In this document: in pieces, positions 42,486 through 50,124 of the stretch
Layout of the letters: the number at the start of each line of letters is the position of its first letter
Numbering within the stretch: position 1 is the stretch's first letter
Assembly: GCF_018918005.1 (NCBI RefSeq)
Contig: NZ_JAHLPR010000016.1
Span: forward strand, 37,208 to 101,207
Reading direction: 5' to 3'
Length of the DNA stretch: 64,000 nucleotides
Source of the DNA: Paenibacillus sp. MSJ-34
GTDB taxonomy: Bacteria; Bacillota; Bacilli; Paenibacillales; Paenibacillaceae
Translations under genes and position numbers: made by a program
The notes under the pieces: model-generated
The model's database searches: none
The model's input: the letters and a program-made list of their open reading frames with translations, nothing else
What the model was told of the DNA's origin: nothing

Positions 42486-42872
42486 GAGGGGAAATCGGCG
42501 GTAAAACGGCCGATTTCCAATGAATAGCGATACGTACTTTCATTAGGATGGGAAAGTCCTCATTTTGAGTCCAATAACGATTACCAGTTTCGTAAGCGCC
42601 AAGCCAAAGCGCCGCGCAAAGCGCCTTTGAAATGTAGGACTTGTATTGCCAAGGACAGTTGCCGTCCCAATCACCATATAGAGCTTTCATGAACTCTCAG
42701 ATCCGCAGCCTTTTTCGATGCAATGCCGGTGCTTGTTATTCTATTTCACAACGAACGGATGATCGTTCCGAGCGACAAGGGACAGGTCGACTGTTTCCCT
42801 AAATAGCCAACGGATGGCGTATCGCCGGGAACGTTCATAGGTCTAAAGACGCATTCCCGGCATGCCGACTGC

Positions 42873-43037
42873 TTATGACGTCGCCTGAAGTTTTTTCATG
42901 TCTTCCCGGTCGGATTGTTTGCCCTCGATTCGTCTGAACTGATGATAGTGGCGTTTGCATACGCCTTTGGCATAATGCCGTTCGTTGCAGCCTTCCAAGT
43001 TGCAAAGTCTAGGATTCGGCGATCTTCGTCTTCCCAT
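42873..43037 (-). CDS. Small Cys/His zinc-binding-like protein
   Basis: A 54-residue basic protein with CNLEGCNERHYAKGVCKRHY, a C-x4-C-x3-H-x5-C-x2-H series suited to binding zinc, as in HNH-associated or phage-type small proteins. ATG 43037 follows AAAGGAG. No nuclease domain is present. The function is unknown; such modules often bind nucleic acid. Confidence 0.6.
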   Translation of the reverse strand: MGRRRSPNPRLCNLEGCNERHYAKGVCKRHYHQFRRIEGKQSDREDMKKLQATS

Positions 43038-43274
43038 GATCTCATCTTCTCCTTTCAAAACGGTATTTTCTCAAGTAAATGTTCTAATCCAAGATTCGAA
43101 TGAATCGGTAGCCGCATATGATAAATGGTTATTATTTATTATTACGAGACAAGCTGTCCATTTATGGGGGTACCGCTTGAAAAAAATTTTTATCGGAGTG
43201 CTTGGAGATGGGGAACCGCGTTTCGAATGTGGAACCGGCTTGCTTTATTTTGTTGCAGGCCGGCTGTGTAGAAC

Positions 43275-43324
43275 GATCGGATTGTGTGAAAAATGAAGGA
43301 AAGGTTACACATTCTAATCCGATC
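43275..43324 (+). promoter_or_regulatory. Leader hairpin before guaD
   Basis: GATCGGATT (43275-43283) and AATCCGATC (43316-43324) pair perfectly, and the inner GTGT/ACAC can extend the stem. It sits 27 bases before the guaD start. It does not match the purine riboswitch core. The remaining gap 43038-43274 shows nothing else recognisable. Confidence 0.4.
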
Positions 43325-43351
43325 CGGAGCGAAACAGGAGGGTAAGGCGAA

Positions 43352-43813
43352 ATGAATCGTCATGAATATATGTGCCAAGCGATCGAATTGGCATGCGAAA
43401 ACGTAAAGGAGAAGGGCGGAAGACCGTTCGGCGCCGTCATTGTAAAAGACGGAGACGTTGTGGCGACGGGCGTCAACGAAGTGATGGAGACCCACGATCC
43501 GACGACGCATGCGGAAATGCAGGCGATTCGCGCGGCGAGCCGTGCGCTGCAAACGGCGGATTTGTCCGATTGCGTGCTCTTTGCCAGCGGCGAACCGTGT
43601 CCGATGTGTTTAAGCGCGATTTACTGGGCGAATATCAAGGACGTTTACTATTCCTATACGGAAGAAGACGCGGCGCAGATCGGCCTCAGCACGAAATACG
43701 TATACGAACAAATTGCTCTTCCGAAGGAAGAGCGCGATATTCACCTAAGACGGATGGATAAGCGCGCTTTCGCGAGCGATCCGTTCGCATTGTGGAAAAA
43801 ACGGGAAACATGA
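43352..43813 (+). CDS. guaD: Guanine deaminase
   Basis: A 153-residue zinc-dependent deaminase of the cytidine deaminase fold. Zinc ligands and catalytic Glu are in THAEMQAI (HAE) and EPCPMCLSAIYWA (PCxxC). Length, overall pattern and the C-terminal end resemble B. subtilis GuaD (156 residues), which converts guanine to xanthine. A wider nucleoside or tRNA substrate cannot be excluded. The ATG follows AGGAGGG. The Nudix gene follows 12 bases later, so they are probably one operon. Confidence 0.85.
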   Translation: MNRHEYMCQAIELACENVKEKGGRPFGAVIVKDGDVVATGVNEVMETHDPTTHAEMQAIRAASRALQTADLSDCVLFASGEPCPMCLSAIYWANIKDVYYSYTEEDAAQIGLSTKYVYEQIALPKEERDIHLRRMDKRAFASDPFALWKKRET

Positions 43814-43825
43814 AGGGGAGCACTC

Positions 43826-44269
43826 ATGGGATATGTCGAAGATTTGCGAGCCGTTGTAGGCCATAGGCCGTTAATTCTTGTCGGTGTCGTCGTATTCATA
43901 TTCAATCCGAACGGCGAGTTATTGCTGCAACGGAAGACAAGCGGCAGGTGGGCCGTCCCCGGGGGCTTGATGGAGCTTGGCGAATCGACGGAAGAGACGG
44001 GGCGAAGGGAAGTGCTGGAAGAGACCGGCCTGCGCGTCGGAACGATGAAATTGGTCGGCGTCGCGTCAGGCCAAGATCAATTCGTCAAGTTGAAGAACGG
44101 GGATGAATTGTATGCGGTTACGATCGCTTATTCGACGCATGACATTGTCGGCGGGAATTTGCAGGCGGATGGAGTGGAATCGATCGAATTGCGTTACTAT
44201 CCTTTACACCTTCTGCCTGATGACTTGAACCCGAAAATAAAAACGATGATTCTGCGGCATATCGAATAA
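43826..44269 (+). CDS. Nudix hydrolase
   Basis: A 147-residue protein with the Nudix box from Gly to Glu intact: GGLMELGESTEETGRREV then LEETGL. These enzymes cleave nucleoside diphosphates linked to another group. The substrate is unknown; the tie to guaD hints at purine nucleotide clean-up. The ATG follows AAGGGGAG. Confidence 0.85.
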   Translation: MGYVEDLRAVVGHRPLILVGVVVFIFNPNGELLLQRKTSGRWAVPGGLMELGESTEETGRREVLEETGLRVGTMKLVGVASGQDQFVKLKNGDELYAVTIAYSTHDIVGGNLQADGVESIELRYYPLHLLPDDLNPKIKTMILRHIE

Positions 44270-44309
44270 GGGATCGCGCGAATGGCCGCTTCCGTTCGCT
44301 CATATCGAA

Positions 44310-44341
44310 GAGGCTGTCCGCGCATTTGCCCGAACAGCCTC
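44310..44341. terminator. Terminator-like hairpin between convergent genes
   Basis: GAGGCTGT (44310-44317) and ACAGCCTC (44334-44341) pair between the Nudix gene and the convergent hybrid kinase. Confidence 0.6.
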
Positions 44342-44373
44342 GCCGTATTTGATGCGATAAATATCAATGTTTG

Positions 44374-47300
44374 TTACTTCGGAATGATAAAAGAGATTTT
44401 GGTTCCTTCATTCGGTTTGCTTCGGATCGTCAAGCCCGTACCGTACATTTGCTTCAATCGCCGGTCCGTATTGCGGATCCCGATGCCCTGCTGATTCCAC
44501 TCGGCGCTATCCAACAATTGCCGCGCCTTGTCCTCGTTCATCCCTTTTCCGTCGTCCGCAACGATAAACTCCGTGCCGTTGCGAAGATCCTTCATTCGAA
44601 TTAGAACGGTTCCGCCTTCGGAACGGCTTAATGCGCCGTGCCTCACCGCATTCTCTACCAAAGGCTGAATCGTGAGCGGAGGGAGCTGCAGATGGATGTC
44701 CGGATCGATATCCCAGAGGATCGTCAACCTTTCTCCGAATCTGGCCTTTTCGATATATAAATAGGAACGGACAAGCTCAAGCTCGCGCTCAATCGGAACG
44801 AGCCGTTTCGCATTCCAATAATCGAAGCTGATCCTTAAATAAGAATTGAAAGCATCGATCAAGCGACTCATTTTCTGCGTGTCGATATCGCTTAAAGCGG
44901 TTATCGAATTGAGCGTATTAAACAAAAAGTGTGGCTGTATTTGCGCTTGCAAATATGCCGCTTCCATTCGCAGCCTTTCGCTTACCGATTGCTTGACTTC
45001 GGTCAATGCCCGTACCCGATACTGCAATTCCAAAGCGTCCGCCGGCTTGGTTACATAATCGTTGGCTCCCGACAGAAACCCGGAATAAATGTCTTCCAAC
45101 CGGTTGCGGGCGGTAAGGAGCAAAATGGGAAGCTCCGAGACGGAGAAGCGCTCCCGAATGGACCGGGCCAATTCATACCCGGACATATGCGGCATCATGA
45201 CGTCGGCGATCACAAGATCCCACTGTCCGTCATTGAGCTTGGATATCGCCTCATTGCCGCTAGTCGCCGTTTCAATGTAATATTCGTCCCATGATAATAT
45301 ATCGCGCAATATTTTCAGATTGACGGGATCGTCGTCTACCGCCAGAATCCGCGGTTTCGCCATACTCGATGCCGTACTTTGCTCCACAGCGTTGAGCGCC
45401 TGTTCGGAAGCGACGCTCGCTTCCGCTTCGGACGATTCGACACCGGCCTGTTCGTTCTGCGGCTCTTCTTCTTCCCAAACTTGCTCCGCGGCGATCGGCA
45501 GCGTAAAGGTAAATACCGAGCCTGCTCCTAATGTGGACTCGACATGCAGCGTTCCGCCGTGCAATTCCACCAATTGCTTGCAAATGCTGAGCCCGAGCCC
45601 GTTTCCTCCCCCGGACGCGCTTCTGTCGGCATATCCTTGTTCGTAAGGGAGAAAAATGTTCTGTTTCGATTCTTCATCGATCCCGATCCCCGTATCGGCG
45701 ACATGAATATAAGCGATGCCGTCGCGCGCTTCGGCGCGCACGGAGATCGTTCCCTCGTTCGTAAATTTGATCGCATTATGCAACAGATTGAACAAGATTT
45801 GGATCATTCTTTTCTCGTCGGCGGAGACGGGCGGAAACGATTTCGGTATATCGATCGTCAGCCGCAGCGGCTTGCCTTCGACCATAAACCGGAGCATGTC
45901 CGCTACTCCGGAGGCAATGGCCTGGACATGCACTTCCTTCCGCTCCAACACGATCTTATTTTCCTTAAGCTGCGACAGATCGAGGAGATCGTCGACCATA
46001 AGCGACATGCGGCGTCCGATCGTAATAATCAAATTCAAATCGTCCGTATTTTGTTTGTTCAGCGTATGCTGCGCGCGATGAACGACGGTTTGCGCAAGAT
46101 TGATCATGCCATGCAGCGGCGTTCTCAATTCGTGGGAAGTATTCGCCAGAAAGTCGTCTTTCCATTTCACTTCCCTTTGCAATTGTGCGGCAAGCGAAGC
46201 GGTCTGTTCGGTTTTTCGGAAATATTGCTTGAACCAATAGGCGGCAAAACCGAGAATCGCCGCAAAAATATCGATCGGATAGAAAGAAGTATCGATCCAT
46301 CCCCGCCCTTTGAACGATCCTCCTAATAAACTCGAAGTAATGCTGGCGGCGGCTAACAGCAAAAAGATGGCATCGTTATCCTGCCGCTTAATTCTTTGAT
46401 AAATGATAAAAGGAATCAGGGCAAGGGGCGCAAGCACAATAATTGAAAAGATATAAATCTTTTTTGCTAAAAACACGACTGACAGCGGGGAGCATAGGAT
46501 AAGAAGCACATATGCCCCGCTTAGTATAAAGTACAAGCGCAATAGCTTACTGTTTCGATTTTCCCAAAGAAGGTTCATGATCAGTTTGAGCATGAATACC
46601 GACGTGAGCACAAAGGAAACGAACGTAACTTTGACATGCCATGCATAGTTAAGCGGCAGCCAGATGAGCAACAGCTTATCGTCATCGGCGGAAACGCTGA
46701 GGGCTGCGGATACTAACAACAGCAAAAAGTAAATCAACCCTTTCTGCCCCCGGTTGAAAAAATACAAGATGGCGGCGTAAACGCCGTGCAGCAACAAGAC
46801 GATAATCGTGACCAGTTGAAACCCGACAGCGTACATCCTTTCATTATCCGTAGCGGCTTGCGAACCGAACTTGATCGAACGGACAATACCTCCGCCGAGA
46901 GGGCGCTCGAAGTTGGCGACATGGATGACGAGTTCAATCTCGTTCGAATCGGGCTTATAAGCGGCCGTGTAGGACGTATTCTTCGCAGTATACCGATCCT
47001 CCCGTTCCGCAGGCTGGCCGATTCTCGCAATTAGTTCCCCGTTGGCATACATTTCGGACGAAATTTGAATTTCATTGACAAGAAATCCAAGCGTTTGTCC
47101 GTTAGGCTCTCCAATCAGGATGCGAAGCCGGTACGATCCGTAGCCTAAAGGAGCACGGCCGTCGTCCGGGAATGCCGGACTCCAATCCCCGGGAACTTGA
47201 ATATAGGTTTGGGAAGACGGCGTGGAAGAGCTGTCTGAACCCGGATCGATTAATTGATTAGGGTAAAACTCCCATTCTCCGTCTAACGTAATGGTTTGCC

Positions 47301-47451
47301 GATTGTCAAAGACCCAATCCCGCAAATCCAATACGCCTCGAACCGCCGCCGGATGATCCGGCGTTTTATGCAAGTGCAGCCAGCCAACTCGCATAGCTAT
47401 GAGGAGGAGAATAAACATACCGGTAATGAATAATAGTTTTCGATTTGACAT
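44374..47451 (-). CDS. Hybrid sensor kinase, 7TM-DISM type with two kinase modules
   Basis: A 1025-residue membrane protein. Order: a membrane helix, an extracellular galactose-binding-like (DISM) domain to about residue 185, seven membrane helices to about 410, HisKA with FLANTSHELRTPLHG, an ATP domain (DTGIGI, GLGLSICKQL), a receiver domain (ILAVDDDPVN, VIADVMMPHMSG), then a second LytS-type kinase module with QIQPHFLFNTLNS and its own ATP domain. Such giants likely sense carbohydrates or wall fragments. The divergent regulator gene is its probable partner. No good ribosome binding site precedes ATG 47451; AAGGAGG lies about 30 bases upstream, so the start is uncertain. Confidence 0.88.
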   Translation of the reverse strand: MSNRKLLFITGMFILLLIAMRVGWLHLHKTPDHPAAVRGVLDLRDWVFDNRQTITLDGEWEFYPNQLIDPGSDSSSTPSSQTYIQVPGDWSPAFPDDGRAPLGYGSYRLRILIGEPNGQTLGFLVNEIQISSEMYANGELIARIGQPAEREDRYTAKNTSYTAAYKPDSNEIELVIHVANFERPLGGGIVRSIKFGSQAATDNERMYAVGFQLVTIIVLLLHGVYAAILYFFNRGQKGLIYFLLLLVSAALSVSADDDKLLLIWLPLNYAWHVKVTFVSFVLTSVFMLKLIMNLLWENRNSKLLRLYFILSGAYVLLILCSPLSVVFLAKKIYIFSIIVLAPLALIPFIIYQRIKRQDNDAIFLLLAAASITSSLLGGSFKGRGWIDTSFYPIDIFAAILGFAAYWFKQYFRKTEQTASLAAQLQREVKWKDDFLANTSHELRTPLHGMINLAQTVVHRAQHTLNKQNTDDLNLIITIGRRMSLMVDDLLDLSQLKENKIVLERKEVHVQAIASGVADMLRFMVEGKPLRLTIDIPKSFPPVSADEKRMIQILFNLLHNAIKFTNEGTISVRAEARDGIAYIHVADTGIGIDEESKQNIFLPYEQGYADRSASGGGNGLGLSICKQLVELHGGTLHVESTLGAGSVFTFTLPIAAEQVWEEEEPQNEQAGVESSEAEASVASEQALNAVEQSTASSMAKPRILAVDDDPVNLKILRDILSWDEYYIETATSGNEAISKLNDGQWDLVIADVMMPHMSGYELARSIRERFSVSELPILLLTARNRLEDIYSGFLSGANDYVTKPADALELQYRVRALTEVKQSVSERLRMEAAYLQAQIQPHFLFNTLNSITALSDIDTQKMSRLIDAFNSYLRISFDYWNAKRLVPIERELELVRSYLYIEKARFGERLTILWDIDPDIHLQLPPLTIQPLVENAVRHGALSRSEGGTVLIRMKDLRNGTEFIVADDGKGMNEDKARQLLDSAEWNQQGIGIRNTDRRLKQMYGTGLTIRSKPNEGTKISFIIPK

Positions 47452-47629
47452 AGTTATGATTATTTCGACAAATTTGAGGCGTTTCCTCCTTAGACCGCGA
47501 AACTATGAATCATTCGCTCGATTCCCCTTGTCTTGGAGAGCGGTATCGTGTAACAATAGCATTATCTGACAAAAAAAGAGACCGTATCTACTAACATTGC
47601 CATAAGGATCCGAAGGAGGTAGGTAGAGC

Positions 47630-48766
47630 ATGAGGACGATTATCGTTGACGACGAGCCGCTGGCTTTGCGAAGAATGGAAAAGCTGTTGAAGGACCGGGA
47701 AGGGGACGGGCCGGCGATCGAATTGATCGGTTCGTATCAAGATCCGCGCATGGCGCTTGAGTTGGCAAAACGCGAAACGCTGCATCTCGTATTTCTGGAC
47801 ATTGAAATGCCGGAGATCGGAGGAATGGAATTGGCGGAACGGTTGTTGCAGATTCAACCGCATCTCCACATCGTATTTGTTACGGCATTTAACGAATACG
47901 CCGTTGAAGCGTTCGAACTGAACGCACTCGATTATTTGCTTAAGCCGGTTAGTACCGACCGACTGAGCAAGACGCTGCAACGGCTCGACAAACGGGTAGG
48001 AAATGGGAAGCCCGCCGTCGCTGATAAGAGCGAATTGATGTTATGCTGCTTATCCAGTTTGCATTATGTCGACATGAATCGCGACCCCCAATCCTTTCAA
48101 TGGCGAACGTCCAGAGCGCAGGAACTGTTCGCGTTTCTGATTCACCACTGCGGCCAGACGGTGCGCAAAGAATCGATCGTAGAGCTGTTGTGGCCGAGCT
48201 ATGACGCGGAGAAAACATCCGCTCATTTACATACGACCATATATCAAATTCGTCAAGTCATTAAACAGAAGGAGCTTCCCATTATACTGAAATATATGGA
48301 CGAGGGTTACCGGCTTGAAATCGGAGAGATGAAGCTGGATACGGAGGAATGGGAAAAAGGGGTTCGCCAAGCGCCGGCTCCCGCTCCGGAGACGATCGAA
48401 TTGCATCGAAGTTTACTGGAATTGTACAAGGGCGATTACTTGGCGGAGCATAACTATATTTGGGCGGAAGGGGAACAGGAGCGTCTCCGTATCGTATGGC
48501 TGAATCACGCCAAGCAAGTCGTCGATTATTACGTTGCCGCCAAACAGTATGCGGACGCCGTGCCGTTATATATCACCATACAGGAGAAATGTCCTTACTT
48601 TGAGGAAGGATATTTCGGTCTGATGAAAATTAATGCGGAACTCGGCAATTACCGGGATGTGATGAAGCAATACCTGCAGCTGTGCGCCAATTTAAAAGAG
48701 GAGTTGGGAATCGAACCGGGCAAGGAGGTAAGCGACTGGTACGAGCAATGGAAAAAAAGCATCTAA
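47630..48766 (+). CDS. Response regulator with BTAD (SARP-like) output
   Basis: A 378-residue regulator: receiver domain (TIIVDDEPLALRR, LVFLDIEMPEIGG, LKPVSTDRL), then a winged helix (QSFQWRTSRAQELFAFLIHH) and a C-terminal bacterial transcriptional activation domain of helical TPR-like repeats. It is divergent from the 1025-residue hybrid kinase, which fits a signalling pair. The pel operon and glycosidase lie just downstream and may be targets, though this is inference. The ATG follows AAGGAGG. Confidence 0.85.
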   Translation: MRTIIVDDEPLALRRMEKLLKDREGDGPAIELIGSYQDPRMALELAKRETLHLVFLDIEMPEIGGMELAERLLQIQPHLHIVFVTAFNEYAVEAFELNALDYLLKPVSTDRLSKTLQRLDKRVGNGKPAVADKSELMLCCLSSLHYVDMNRDPQSFQWRTSRAQELFAFLIHHCGQTVRKESIVELLWPSYDAEKTSAHLHTTIYQIRQVIKQKELPIILKYMDEGYRLEIGEMKLDTEEWEKGVRQAPAPAPETIELHRSLLELYKGDYLAEHNYIWAEGEQERLRIVWLNHAKQVVDYYVAAKQYADAVPLYITIQEKCPYFEEGYFGLMKINAELGNYRDVMKQYLQLCANLKEELGIEPGKEVSDWYEQWKKSI

Positions 48767-48856
48767 CGTTTGCCCATCGCAATACTCTCATTCAAGACAG
48801 GTTCGTTCCCATTAAAGCGTGATGACCGTTCTGCCGGATTCGACGATTGCCGCCGG

Positions 48857-49921
48857 CTATTTTTTTTGTTCTTTTTTCATATTGCCATAAAGCTCGGGGA
48901 TGTTGTAGAAGTGCTCCCCTTCCTCGGAATGCAATCGAAATCCGTTGCGTTGGTAATCGGAACCCCCGGTTAATTTCCGATATTTTGCATCGATTTTGTA
49001 ATAATCCATGTAGTTTTCAAAGTATGGAAACAACTCGACGACATTCCGATTGACGGTGCCCGCACTATACTCCCAGGCGGCGACTCCGTATCCGTCCAGG
49101 GAGAAAACGCCCGCCGCGGCTTCGTTCATGCGAAAGAACTTGCGCAAATCATTTTTGGAGATCGATTGGTAATCGATCTTGCTGACGGACAGCAATTTCG
49201 TGCCGTATGTTTTTCGGTATTCCAGCAGCTTGTCGATTCTTTTTTGAAATCCGCTGCCATAGGCGCTGCCGCTGTTTGAATCGCTGATATCGGTCGGCTT
49301 TAAAAAGCTTTCGATCAAAAAATAGTCTTGCGCCCCGAGAGCGGTTGGCGATCCGTCCGGGTTCATCTCTTTATCGATCCGGTCTGCAAAGACGTCGTCC
49401 GGATTCCATGCGTTAACAAATGCCGACATATTCAGCGAATGCACCGTCCGTACGGCGTGATTCAATCTGGCACGACTCACTCCGAAATCATGACCGGCAT
49501 CGTCCAGGAAGATGCCGTCGGCCCCCATCTCCGCCCAAAGTTGATATCGTTCTGCAAGCTGTTCCGTCGTATAGTTATATTTCGTCGTGACCCCCAAATC
49601 CACATATCCGAAAATGCGCGCGTTCTCGTTCAACTTTTTGATCCCCGCCATAATCTCCCGCGTCGATGCCGAGTATTTATGCTGCGGTTGCTCAAGCCCG
49701 GCCGAGAATACAATAAAGTCGTATTGCGCGAATATGCTGGCGGCATTCCCGTCATCCTGCGCATCGTTAACTTGCTCGGGAATTCCGTAGTAAATAAGCA
49801 ATCGATAAGGAGCGGCCTCCTTGGCGGAGCTTTGGGATGATTCTGCGGCCTTGGCCGAGGCGCCGGGAATGAAAACAATCAGCGATAAGAACAAACAAGC
49901 GAAAACATTCATCGCCTTCAT
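48857..49921 (-). CDS. Secreted GH114-like endo-alpha-1,4-polygalactosaminidase
   Basis: A 354-residue protein with a signal peptide (MKAMNVFACLFLSLIVF, cleavage near ASA-KA) and a TIM-barrel of the GH114 type: ARIFGYVDLGVT and the catalytic region GADGIFLDDAGHDFG. GH114 enzymes cut alpha-1,4-linked galactosamine polymers, the chemistry of Pel. In Gram-negatives PelA joins a hydrolase to the deacetylase; here the deacetylase is separate and this enzyme, divergent from the pel operon, probably supplies the hydrolase. It could trim, release or remodel the polymer. The ATG follows AGGAAGGGGG. Confidence 0.78.
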   Translation of the reverse strand: MKAMNVFACLFLSLIVFIPGASAKAAESSQSSAKEAAPYRLLIYYGIPEQVNDAQDDGNAASIFAQYDFIVFSAGLEQPQHKYSASTREIMAGIKKLNENARIFGYVDLGVTTKYNYTTEQLAERYQLWAEMGADGIFLDDAGHDFGVSRARLNHAVRTVHSLNMSAFVNAWNPDDVFADRIDKEMNPDGSPTALGAQDYFLIESFLKPTDISDSNSGSAYGSGFQKRIDKLLEYRKTYGTKLLSVSKIDYQSISKNDLRKFFRMNEAAAGVFSLDGYGVAAWEYSAGTVNRNVVELFPYFENYMDYYKIDAKYRKLTGGSDYQRNGFRLHSEEGEHFYNIPELYGNMKKEQKK

Positions 49922-50011
49922 ATTCGTTACCCCCTTCCTATTTGCGTTTCGTTACGATTGATCCCACTTAGGCTACCATTGATATTTCCATCATGTCAAT
50001 CGTTTCAATAA

Positions 50012-50045
50012 TGTTCAGAAAATGTTTAGAAGGCTCGGTTACACT
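50012..50045 (+). promoter_or_regulatory. pel operon promoter with 11-base direct repeat
   Basis: TGTTCAGAAAA and TGTTTAGAAGG are back to back (50012-50033), six bases before TACACT (50040-50045). No -35 box is evident, so an OmpR-type activator probably replaces it. The same layout recurs at 63787-63820. Confidence 0.6.
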
Positions 50046-50124
50046 TGGATACTGTTGCAGTGTCGACAACTTTCGATCGTTCTCGGCAAGGCATAGATTA
50101 CGAATTCGGGGGTTAAGGGGGAAA

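Noticed and set aside
42481..42690. 69-residue minus-strand ORF in the gap after rpiA
   Set aside because: No ribosome binding site, and a terminator-like hairpin and repeat sequence lie inside its 3' end; composition is not protein-like.
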